Below, one piece after another: positions 14,491 through 20,483 of a DNA stretch of 20,483 nt. The translations under genes were made by a program, and so were the position numbers. The notes under the pieces are model-generated. The model saw only the letters and a program-made list of their open reading frames with translations, ran no database searches and was not told the origin of the DNA. Each line of letters starts with the position of its first letter. Position 1 is the stretch's first letter. Source of the stretch: Parvibaculum sp. (GTDB lineage: Bacteria; Pseudomonadota; Alphaproteobacteria; Parvibaculales; Parvibaculaceae); the NCBI GenBank assembly GCA_014359855.1, contig JACIYQ010000066.1, positions 1-20,483 of the forward strand, in the 5' to 3' direction.

Positions 14491-14793
14491 ATGACCTGGA
14501 TTTATGCGGGCATCGCCACCTGGTACGGGGCGGCGATCGTCGGCGGAGTCCTGATCCTGATTGCCGAGCGGTTCGATCGCAGGCGGGAGCCGTCCGACGC
14601 TGACGTAAGGCGTGCAGCCTCTCGCTATCGCCAGCACTACGGCGAAGACGCCTTTCATGTGATCGGCGACCACATGCTGGCTGCCTCCTTCGCGCCGGAC
14701 AGCCGGCACAAGCAATTCCTCAAGCGGGTATCTGCCGAGCTGCTGGCGACCGGCGTCTCCGACGAGGACCGCGCCCGCGCCATCGAGCCGTGA
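14491..14793 (+). CDS. Small inner-membrane protein
   Basis: The protein has 100 residues if started at the ATG at 14491; an in-frame GTG at 14470 (weak GGTGG upstream) would add seven. One clear membrane span opens the protein (WIYAGIATWYGAAIVGGVLI), followed by a charged cytoplasmic tail (ERFDRRREPSDADVRRAASR). No known domain was recognised. It lies between the XRE regulator and the DUF2786 gene, at the left edge of the defence-like cargo, and could be a membrane effector or an unrelated small protein. Confidence 0.65.
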   Translation: MTWIYAGIATWYGAAIVGGVLILIAERFDRRREPSDADVRRAASRYRQHYGEDAFHVIGDHMLAASFAPDSRHKQFLKRVSAELLATGVSDEDRARAIEP

Positions 14794-14878
14794 AGATTTT
14801 CCCTTCCGGCCCGGCTCGCGGATGCCCTCATCCGCGACAGCATGGTCCCGCGGCACCCCGCCGCTGGGAGACAGGACC

Positions 14879-15328
14879 GTGAAGAAGCCGAGTGCGAGGG
14901 AGTTGCCGCTGGTGAAGCGGCGCGTCGCGGCGCTGCTGGACAAGACCGAGGCCAACGGCTGCACGCCGGGCGAGGCAGCCGCCGCGATCGCGAAGGCAAA
15001 GGAGCTGGTCGCCAAGTACAAGCTCGATCCGGGTGCGTTCCGGTGGCCGCAGATACCTTCGCCGACCGAGACTAAGCCGACATCGGCGCCGAAGCCTTCG
15101 AAGCCGCCACGGGCCGCTGCATCGGGCCGTGGACGCGGCATCGGAAAGCTCGCCGAGCGCCTGATTGTCGAGCATCCCGACTGGACTTATCGGCGCATCG
15201 CCGAGGAGGTCAACGGGCAGATCGACGGGGCTGCTGCCAGCGAGAAGTCAGTCAGGTGGTATGCTAGCCGGATGCGCCAGCGCGGCGTCGAAGGGACAAA
15301 GCGGAGCAGAAATTCAAGCGTGCAGTAG
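14879..15328 (+). CDS. DUF2786-domain protein with a C-terminal helical domain
   Basis: The protein has 149 residues from the GTG at 14879, where GGGAG lies 8 nt upstream. Residues about 10-52 (VKRRVAALLDKTEANGCTPG then EAAAAIAKAKELVAKYKLD) match the DUF2786 module, a short helical hairpin of unknown function common in phage and mobile DNA. A proline/lysine linker follows, then a second helical domain (GIGKLAERLIVEHPDWTYRR, SVRWYASRMRQRG) that looks like a winged-helix or HTH DNA-binding unit. It precedes the HNH gene on the same strand by 45 bp, a gap with its own promoter. Confidence 0.78.
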   Translation: MKKPSARELPLVKRRVAALLDKTEANGCTPGEAAAAIAKAKELVAKYKLDPGAFRWPQIPSPTETKPTSAPKPSKPPRAAASGRGRGIGKLAERLIVEHPDWTYRRIAEEVNGQIDGAAASEKSVRWYASRMRQRGVEGTKRSRNSSVQ

Positions 15329-15336
15329 CGCTGTCC

Positions 15337-15364
15337 TTGCCACACTGTTGCCTCATGGAATACT
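15337..15364 (+). promoter_or_regulatory. Promoter of the HNH endonuclease gene
   Basis: TTGCCA (15337-15342) and AATACT (15359-15364) are spaced by 16 bp. Predicted transcription start is about 15371, giving an almost leaderless mRNA for the ATG at 15374, which fits the lack of a properly spaced ribosome site. Confidence 0.5.
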
Positions 15365-15373
15365 CCATGAGGC
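15350..15373. promoter_or_regulatory. 10-bp palindrome over the HNH promoter and start site
   Basis: GCCTCATGGA and TCCATGAGGC are perfect arms around ATAC. The dyad covers the predicted -10 box and start of transcription and abuts the ATG. It is well placed as an operator, or as an RNA hairpin hiding the start codon if transcription begins further upstream. Confidence 0.6.
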
Positions 15374-16084
15374 ATGAATATTGACCCTCGAATCATAGAG
15401 CTTTGTGAAAAGGTTACGGCCAAGCGTCCGAGGACCGTAATTGACCACATATTGAAGCACGGCTCGGTCACGACGGAGGAGCTTCAAGCCCTCGGCTATG
15501 ACCACCCGCCTCGAGCGGCGCGAGATGTGAGGGAGAACGGAGTTCCCCTTGATACATTCAAGGTCAAGAGCGAGCGCACCGGCCGGATGATCGGCGCCTA
15601 CAAGTTCGCTGACCCGTCCAAGATCAAGAACGGGCGGATTGGCGGGCGGGCGGCATTTTCGAAACAGTTCAAAGAGGCCATGCTCGCCCACTATGGTTCC
15701 CGGAACACGATAACCGGGGAGCGTCTTGACGGGCGATACCTCCAGATCGACCACCGCATCCCCTACGAGGTTGCTGGGGACGAGGCATTCGATGAGGGCG
15801 ACTTGACCGCCTACATGCTGCTCGACGCCTCGTCTCAGCGGGCGAAGTCGTGGTCGTGCGAGAACTGCCGGAACGCGACCGAGCTGCTGGACGAGGGCAT
15901 CTGCCGCGGCTGCTTCTGGGCTTTCCCCGAGGACTACACGCATGTCGCGATGAGACCAGAGCGCCGCGCGGAGGTCGTCTGGTCCGATGGCGAGGTGGCC
16001 GCCTACGACCGCCTGAAGGAGTCAGCGAGCGCCCGTGGCATCACGGTGGGCGCGCTGCTGAAGGAGCTCGCGTCCAAGTCCTAG
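15374..16084 (+). CDS. Winged-helix/HNH endonuclease, probable restriction enzyme
   Basis: The protein has 236 residues. Residues about 20-60 form a winged-helix-like domain (VIDHILKHGSVTTEELQALG). The nuclease core is an HNH/beta-beta-alpha-metal motif: YLQIDHRIPYEV with the catalytic D126-H127 pair, followed by a zinc-binding knuckle CENC (162-165) and CRGC (177-180). A short C-terminal ribbon-helix-like tail (GITVGALLKELASKS) ends the protein. HNH type II restriction enzymes have this layout. It faces a DNA adenine methyltransferase tail to tail, the stop codons sharing CTAG at 16081-16084, which strongly suggests an R-M pair. A homing-type nuclease is the alternative. Its target sequence cannot be read from the DNA. 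Confidence 0.82.
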   Translation: MNIDPRIIELCEKVTAKRPRTVIDHILKHGSVTTEELQALGYDHPPRAARDVRENGVPLDTFKVKSERTGRMIGAYKFADPSKIKNGRIGGRAAFSKQFKEAMLAHYGSRNTITGERLDGRYLQIDHRIPYEVAGDEAFDEGDLTAYMLLDASSQRAKSWSCENCRNATELLDEGICRGCFWAFPEDYTHVAMRPERRAEVVWSDGEVAAYDRLKESASARGITVGALLKELASKS

Positions 16085-16980
16085 AGGGCGAGCTCTTGCT
16101 GTATTGCCTTGGGCTTCCGTATGACGCTCCCGTCATGGTCCGACAGCCCCGGCGATAGGTAGAGGGATTCGATGGTCTCGTCGTCGCGGCCCTGCAGGGT
16201 CGCCTGCGAGGATCGGCCTGCGTGGAGCTGGAGCCGGTCAAGGCCGAGGCTGTCCGGGAGAGGGGGACCGTATACCTTCTCTCCCGTCTGGCCATCGTAA
16301 GACAGCGCCAATCTGACGCTGCGAGCATTGAGTTCGGCAAGGCCATCGCAGAGCCTGTCCTGGGCCATCTGCTCCGCATATCGCTTGTCGCGACCGACCG
16401 ACGTGCCAAGATACGGCGGGTCCATGTAGACAAAGTCTTCGCGCCCGGCATCGGACAGCGTGTCCAGCCAGTCCCCCACTCGAAATTCGACCCTCCCGCG
16501 CAGCAGGTGAGAGGCGCCGTCAATGGCTTCCCTCATGCGCTCCGGCCTCATGCCCAGCCGGCGCTTGTCCACGGACTGGGTGAAGTTACCCTTAGCGTTG
16601 AACCGCACGGCATTCTTGACGCATCTGGCGATGATGTAGAGCAGGTCAACCGGATCACGCTCAGAGTTATATCTTGCCCGCACCAAGTTGAAGTATTCGA
16701 GATCGCCGTCCTTCTGTCCTTCCCAAACGGACCGATAACGGGCTGATGTATCGGAGGGCCGTTCCACTATCGACTTCCAGAGCTCGATGATGGGCCCCAA
16801 GCTGTCGCCAACGACGAACCTCTTAGCCAGTCCTAAATTCGCCGCGTACAGCGTGACCGCTGCAGAACCTGCGAAGGGCTCATAGAAGGTGGCTACGTCC
16901 CTGGGGACGTAGGGCGCAATCAGCGGAGCGAGAGCTCTCTTGCTGCCTTGATAGGGAATCGGATGCGGTAGCCTAGACAT
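16081..16980 (-). CDS. D12-class (Dam-like) DNA adenine-N6 methyltransferase
   Basis: The protein has 299 residues from the ATG at 16980; the frame is open further up but the extra residues look non-coding and no good ribosome site is seen at either start. It opens with the family signature PIPYQGSKRALAPLI, then the S-adenosylmethionine motif FYEPFAGSAAV (32-42) and the catalytic DPPYLG (187-192), which marks an amino-methyltransferase acting on adenine. It would methylate the recognition site of a partner nuclease, here most likely the convergent HNH protein. It lies 82 bp downstream of the ATPase-nuclease gene on the same strand, probably in one transcript. Confidence 0.9.
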   Translation of the reverse strand: MSRLPHPIPYQGSKRALAPLIAPYVPRDVATFYEPFAGSAAVTLYAANLGLAKRFVVGDSLGPIIELWKSIVERPSDTSARYRSVWEGQKDGDLEYFNLVRARYNSERDPVDLLYIIARCVKNAVRFNAKGNFTQSVDKRRLGMRPERMREAIDGASHLLRGRVEFRVGDWLDTLSDAGREDFVYMDPPYLGTSVGRDKRYAEQMAQDRLCDGLAELNARSVRLALSYDGQTGEKVYGPPLPDSLGLDRLQLHAGRSSQATLQGRDDETIESLYLSPGLSDHDGSVIRKPKAIQQELAL

Positions 16981-17062
16981 GGTCAATTTGTACCACGCCG
17001 CCCGAGCCGACGTAGCCTGGCAATTCCATTCCGCACGGCTTTTTCTACTGGGGCACACGGGC

Positions 17063-19087
17063 TCATTCGGAAGCACCTTCGTGTTCCACTTGTTGATCCT
17101 CTGCCTCGGCGTCCTCTTCGTTGCCTTCCGCGATCCCCGTCAGATACTTCTCGTACGTCTTCTTGAGGTAGCGGAGAGAACTTTCCCTATCGACGTTTGC
17201 CTGCAAGTGGTCCTGCACGAACTTCAGCCGGGATTTGCACTCGGCGATCACCTCCGCCCACGTCTTCACCCAGACCTCGATGTCTCCGTCCTCGGACTGG
17301 AAGACCTGACCCCTGGCCTTGCCCTTCTGTCTCGTTTGGATGCGGGCATATGAATCCAAGTCGTTGGACAGCACCCAGAAGCTCCAGCGAGTCTTTAGGT
17401 GACGGAACCTCTCGTCCTCCGCGACCGTGAATGCGTATTTCTGGACCTGCGTGATCTCGTCGGCACCGATCTTGACTGAGGGTCTCTTGAGCTCGACCAC
17501 CAGATGCTCCCGCTCGTCGGCGTGGTTTTGCGGCACTGATCTGGACAGCATCAGGTCGACAATCCCGACCTTGCCGTCGATCCGCTTCACAGGCTGGTCA
17601 ATGACTGTGTCGTCGCCTATGAGCTTGCGATGTTTGCGCAGAACCTCACTGAGCGACTGATCGTCCACTGTGAGGCCGAACTCCTCACCAAATATCCACG
17701 TGTTGTTCTCCGCGATCATGCGGTGGAGTTGGCTACGCTCCTTTAGCAGCTTCTTGCTGTCGGGGTCGAAGAGCACGGCCTCAAGACCATGTACGAATTT
17801 GAGTCGATCAGCCACCAGCTTCGACGCGCTGATGACGTTTGCCAGATCGGCCTCCTCTAGGAGCTTCGAGAGCTCTTTCTGCGTTCTCTCCGGGAGGTCG
17901 AGCACCTCGGTGAGGATGTGCTGGAGCTCGTCAGGTCCCCGCTCGATCGCCTGCCTCAGCATTCGCAGTTGGAACGCTTTGGTGCGCTTGCTCTGCTCGG
18001 AAAAGTCCTGGAGGTGCTTGTTGACGTTCAGGGCGACGATGTCGAACACCTGTCGCTCGGCCTTCTCGACCGTGGTCGCCGGCTCGGATCGGTACGGATA
18101 TATCTCTTCGGCCTTCCACTGCTCGATTTCCGACTGCGCGGCTTCGATCTCTTTGCCGCGGAAGTATTCCTTGATGCGCTCGGAGGCCTCGTCGTAGGCG
18201 GCCTGCAAGGGCGCGCTCATCTCGGCGAGGTCGAGAAGACCTCGCTCCTGAAGGGCTCCGATAAAGGAGGACTTGAGATAGGCGGAGAACTGGAAGCCCG
18301 GCGTGTGGAACCTCGGCGTGACGCGATGGAAGGGAAAGCCCTCCGGCCCGCACAGGAAGAGCCATCGCTCCGAGGCGGACGTCCACTGTATGACCTCGAC
18401 CTCCGCGGGATACTCCTTGCCTTCATCCACTATCGGCGACAGCTCGAATCGCTCGCGGCCGGCGATCAGCTTGGAAGGATCGAGGCGCTCTCCTTCGATG
18501 AAGACCCCTACGTCGGCGTAGTCGGTCAGGTAGAGCGCGAATATCTCGGAGAGAGACTGGACAGCGTATTGAGGATCGAGGGATCGGTAGGTCCTGTCGA
18601 GCTCGGTGACCCGCACCTCCACGCCGGTCCCCAACGCGAGGTCTACCTCCTTCGGTTCGGTCACGCGTACGTCCACGAGGTCGTCTCGCAGCACCGTGAT
18701 CTTGTAGCCGAGTACCTTGCCGCTCTCCCGGTATCGAACGGTCCAATCTGCCACCCGGCCCAGGGCTAGCGCCTTGAAGCGTCCCTTGCCCTCCTTGCCG
18801 TGTAGGATGCGACCCTTGGTCTTGGACCGGTTGCCGTGCGCCTTCCATGAGCCGCCGAGCTTCCCGAAAACAGCCTCGACGTCAGAATGGGGGATACCGT
18901 GGCCGTTGTCCCGGATGGTCACCGAGCGCATGGCGATGTCGTCGGACTCGATTTCCAGGTCTATCCGCGTGGCGTCGGCGTCCACGGCGTTCCAGATGAG
19001 CTCGGCCACGGCCTGAATGGGTTTCGCGCTGGCGAGCTTCTTTAGGTGGTCGCCTTCGACCCGGACCCTGTAGTGCGCTTCCGACAT
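17063..19087 (-). CDS. MutL/MORC-like GHKL ATPase fused to a PD-(D/E)XK-like nuclease
   Basis: The protein has 674 residues from the ATG at 19087, preceded by a G-rich ribosome site. Residues 20-110 form a GHKL ATP-binding fold: N-box AVAELIWNAVDADA (E29, N33), DNGHGI (60-65) and the lid GKEGKGRFKA (97-106). This type is shared by Hsp90, MutL and MORC proteins. The middle is long and helical (charged, coiled-coil-like). Near the C-terminus GIVDLML and HLVVELKRPS with Q547 place D511, E532 and K534 as a PD-(D/E)XK-type active site. MORC-like ATPases are known partners of bacterial restriction systems; a clamp that closes with ATP on foreign DNA and cuts it is a reasonable model. It has its own promoter. 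Confidence 0.85.
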   Translation of the reverse strand: MSEAHYRVRVEGDHLKKLASAKPIQAVAELIWNAVDADATRIDLEIESDDIAMRSVTIRDNGHGIPHSDVEAVFGKLGGSWKAHGNRSKTKGRILHGKEGKGRFKALALGRVADWTVRYRESGKVLGYKITVLRDDLVDVRVTEPKEVDLALGTGVEVRVTELDRTYRSLDPQYAVQSLSEIFALYLTDYADVGVFIEGERLDPSKLIAGRERFELSPIVDEGKEYPAEVEVIQWTSASERWLFLCGPEGFPFHRVTPRFHTPGFQFSAYLKSSFIGALQERGLLDLAEMSAPLQAAYDEASERIKEYFRGKEIEAAQSEIEQWKAEEIYPYRSEPATTVEKAERQVFDIVALNVNKHLQDFSEQSKRTKAFQLRMLRQAIERGPDELQHILTEVLDLPERTQKELSKLLEEADLANVISASKLVADRLKFVHGLEAVLFDPDSKKLLKERSQLHRMIAENNTWIFGEEFGLTVDDQSLSEVLRKHRKLIGDDTVIDQPVKRIDGKVGIVDLMLSRSVPQNHADEREHLVVELKRPSVKIGADEITQVQKYAFTVAEDERFRHLKTRWSFWVLSNDLDSYARIQTRQKGKARGQVFQSEDGDIEVWVKTWAEVIAECKSRLKFVQDHLQANVDRESSLRYLKKTYEKYLTGIAEGNEEDAEAEDQQVEHEGASE

Positions 19088-19105
19088 CCCGCCCCCCAGC
19101 CGAGC

Positions 19106-19134
19106 AATATAGAACAAAATAAGAACCCACTCAA
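19106..19134 (-). promoter_or_regulatory. Promoter of the GHKL ATPase-nuclease gene
   Basis: On the minus strand TTGAGT (19129-19134) and TATATT (19106-19111) are spaced by exactly 17 bp in an AT-rich spacer unlike the surrounding GC-rich DNA. The predicted start is about 19099, leaving a 12-nt leader with the G-rich ribosome site. It is among the best sigma70-type promoters in the window. Confidence 0.7.
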
Positions 19135-19170
19135 CCCAGAGTCCGCCCTAGCGGCCTCGACGGGGAGGGA

Positions 19171-19245
19171 TGGTGCCGGCGGAGAGGATCGAACTCCCGA
19201 CCTTCGGTTTACAAAACCGCTGCACTACCGCTGTGCTACGCCGGC
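19171..19245 (-). tRNA. tRNA-Thr(UGU), island-borne replacement
   Basis: A complete 75-nt cloverleaf: acceptor GCCGGCG/CGCCGGC, D-stem GCAC/GTGC, anticodon stem GCGGT/ACCGA with one G-A mismatch at its base, loop TTTGTAA with anticodon TGT (19211-19213), T-stem GGGAG/CTCTC, T-loop TTCGATC, and encoded ACCA. It reads ACA codons. It differs from the host gene it replaces in all stems but keeps the same anticodon loop. It lies 97 bp inside the attR core, in the same direction as the cut host tRNA and downstream of the host promoter. Confidence 0.95.
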
Positions 19246-19251
19246 CCTGAC

Positions 19252-19269
19252 GGCACCGATTCCGGTGCC
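19252..19269. repeat. Hairpin GGCACCG-ATTC-CGGTGCC before the island tRNA
   Basis: A perfect 7-bp stem with 4-nt loop ends 6 nt upstream of the tRNA 5' end (minus strand). No T-run follows on either strand. It may help RNA processing, act as a protein site, or be chance. Confidence 0.4.
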
Positions 19270-19284
19270 TATTCGGTACTTGTA

Positions 19285-19315
19285 CGGATCATGCCGACTT
19301 TAAGCGCATGATCCG
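19285..19315. repeat. 10-bp inverted repeat CGGATCATGC / GCATGATCCG near attR
   Basis: Perfect arms with an 11-nt spacer lie 28 bp inside the attR core. The place suits a recombination directionality or integrase site, or a structure in the read-through RNA from the host promoter to the replacement tRNA. Confidence 0.5.
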
Positions 19316-19342
19316 ACTCGCCTTTTGACTCCCAGGCCCTCC

Positions 19343-19382
<40 letters not shown>

Positions 19383-19395
19383 GACCGTGGCGCGC

Positions 19396-19424
19396 AACAT
19401 AGTGGTGCGGCGCAATGGCGGCAA
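19396..19424 (-). promoter_or_regulatory. Host tRNA-Thr promoter
   Basis: On the minus strand TTGCCG (19419-19424) and TATGTT (19396-19401) are 17 bp apart, with a predicted start about 7 nt before the tRNA 5' end (19382). Transcription would pass through the cut 5' half and about 97 bp of island DNA into the replacement tRNA. Confidence 0.6.
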
Positions 19425-19444
19425 GCGGGCACACAGCCGGCCGC

Positions 19445-20275
19445 TCAGCCGCGCCGAAAAAGTTCGTAGAGGGCAACGGCAGCCGCGTTCGAGACGTTGA
19501 GGCTCTTCATTTCGCCGGCGGCGGGCAGGCGTGCCAGCAGATCGCAATGCTCGCGGGTGAGGCGGCGGAGCCCTGCGCCCTCGGCGCCGAGGACGAGCGC
19601 CACGCGAGGCGAGAGCTTCATCTCCGGGAGCGACATCTCGCCATCGCCGTCGAGCCCGATCACCTCGAAGCCCAGATTCTTCAGTTCCTCGATGGCCCTG
19701 ACGAGATTCGTCACCTTGGCGATACGGACCCGTTCGAGCCCGCCCGAGGCCGCCTTGGCGAGGACGCCGCCGAGCGGGGGGCTGTTCCGGTCGGTGGTGA
19801 CGAGGGCTCCTGCTCCGAAAACAGCAGCCGAGCGGAGAATCGCTCCGAAATTATGCGGGTCGGTGACCTGATCGAGCACGATCACCCGGCCGGTGCCCTC
19901 GCAGGCCTCCGTGACATCGAGGTCGGGCAGGGGGGAGGTTCGGAGTGCGATTCCCTGGTGGACCGCACCGGGGGGAAGGAGGGCGGCGATGTCGTCCATC
20001 TCCCTGATCTCGGGCCTAAGGCCGCTGAGATCCACTCCCTGGCGGGCGAGGTCGGCTTCGGCGTTGCGGGTCAGGATCAGACGCTCGGCGAGCCGGTGAG
20101 GGTTGGCGAGCGCGGCCAAAACAGCATGAAAACCATATAGATAGGCGTCATTGCCGGGCTGGCCGCCGCCGCGCGGTCCACGCGATCCATGTTTATGGCG
20201 AAAGTTTCCCTCTCCCGGCGCGGCCGTGGAGGGGCTTTTGTTCTGGAACTGTTTCGGTTGCTTGCGCCTGCTCAT
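19445..20275 (-). CDS. rlmB: 23S rRNA (guanosine-2'-O)-methyltransferase, TrmH/SpoU family
   Basis: The protein has 276 residues from the ATG at 20275, chosen for the promoter lying just ahead. A basic, glycine-rich N-terminal tail (MSRRKQPKQFQNKS) precedes the substrate-binding domain (YLYGFHAVLAALANPHRLAE) and the SPOUT knot domain with all three motifs: VTDPHNFGAILRSAAVFGAG (motif 1 with the catalytic Asn and Arg), LVLGAEGAGLRRLT (motif 2) and KSLNVSNAAAVALYELF (motif 3). These enzymes methylate the 2'-O of a conserved guanosine in 23S rRNA domain V using S-adenosylmethionine. The name rlmB is the usual one for this length and layout, though a closely related TrmH paralogue cannot be excluded. 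The tRNA-Thr promoter lies just downstream. Confidence 0.88.
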   Translation of the reverse strand: MSRRKQPKQFQNKSPSTAAPGEGNFRHKHGSRGPRGGGQPGNDAYLYGFHAVLAALANPHRLAERLILTRNAEADLARQGVDLSGLRPEIREMDDIAALLPPGAVHQGIALRTSPLPDLDVTEACEGTGRVIVLDQVTDPHNFGAILRSAAVFGAGALVTTDRNSPPLGGVLAKAASGGLERVRIAKVTNLVRAIEELKNLGFEVIGLDGDGEMSLPEMKLSPRVALVLGAEGAGLRRLTREHCDLLARLPAAGEMKSLNVSNAAAVALYELFRRG

Positions 20276-20282
20276 GGAGGCG

Positions 20283-20311
20283 CTTATATTGTGCCATCCG
20301 GGCTCTTGCAA
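20283..20311 (-). promoter_or_regulatory. rlmB promoter, near-leaderless
   Basis: On the minus strand TTGCAA (20306-20311) and TATAAG (20283-20288) are 17 bp apart. The -10 box ends 7 bp before the ATG, so the mRNA should start at or very near the start codon. No ribosome-binding site is present, consistent with leaderless translation. Confidence 0.6.
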
Positions 20312-20396
20312 ACGCCCCCGAACAGTATGCCTTGCCGCAGAAATGGCTCGAGGCACGCTGCGGGGGTGTTCACGCTTTCGGGAGCCGGGATTTTAG

Positions 20397-20425
20397 TTGA
20401 CACAAGGGCGGCAAACCTGAATAAA
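20397..20425 (+). promoter_or_regulatory. Rightward promoter at the window edge
   Basis: A consensus TTGACA (20397-20402) and AATAAA (20420-20425) are 17 bp apart. The transcribed gene begins beyond or near the edge; no tRNA or CDS can be recognised in the remaining 58 bases. Confidence 0.45.
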
Positions 20426-20483
20426 GCCGCGCGTGTCCGTCAGAGGCCAGCACGAGACAACATCCGCGAACTTATTGGGATTT

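Noticed and set aside
16081..16084. Shared CTAG at the convergent stop codons as a functional site
   Set aside because: It is simply the overlap of two TAG stops on opposite strands, a common result of tight convergent packing; no terminator hairpin surrounds it.

Overview
The window reads as chromosomal DNA of a GC-rich alphaproteobacterium; I cannot name the genus. Host-type genes at both ends enclose a foreign island of about 13.7 kb. The grounds are the high GC, the dense G/C-ending codons, the CoxL/xanthine-dehydrogenase-type molybdoenzyme, the exported Rap1a-like proteins and the rlmB/tRNA neighbourhood.

Left host arm (1-5671): the 3' end of a molybdenum hydroxylase large subunit; a TetR regulator with a palindrome in front of it and a strong terminator behind; a small secreted Rap1a/Tai-like protein; a two-gene minus-strand unit (class III aminotransferase, then a glutamine-synthetase-family ligase, probably for amine or amino-acid use); a second Rap1a/Tai-like paralogue with its terminator; and the 3' half of a tRNA-Thr(UGU) gene.

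Island (about 5663-19351): it is bounded by a 9-bp direct repeat, GATTACAAA, that lies in the anticodon loop of the host tRNA-Thr. The host tRNA gene is cut in two. Its 3' half is at the left edge and its 5' half at the right edge, and together they rebuild a perfect tRNA-Thr(UGU). Just inside the right edge the island carries its own complete, different tRNA-Thr(UGU), on the same strand and downstream of the surviving host tRNA promoter. The left part of the island is a replication/mobility module: tyrosine integrase, excisionase-like HTH protein, primase-polymerase/SF3 helicase, and a gene-poor tract with 9-bp tandem repeats and inverted repeats. Next come a terminase-small-subunit-like HTH protein and a run of small unknown genes. 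There are no capsid, tail, lysis or conjugation genes, so the element looks more like a phage satellite or integrative plasmid than a prophage.

The right part of the island looks like defence cargo: an XRE regulator, a small membrane protein, a DUF2786 protein, a winged-helix/HNH endonuclease with a palindrome over its promoter, a D12-class adenine-N6 DNA methyltransferase, and a 674-residue protein joining a MutL/MORC-like GHKL ATPase to a PD-(D/E)XK-like nuclease. Methylase, HNH nuclease and ATPase-nuclease could form one restriction-type system.

Right host arm (19343-20483): the tRNA-Thr 5' half and its promoter, rlmB (23S rRNA methyltransferase) with a near-leaderless promoter, and a further rightward promoter at the edge.
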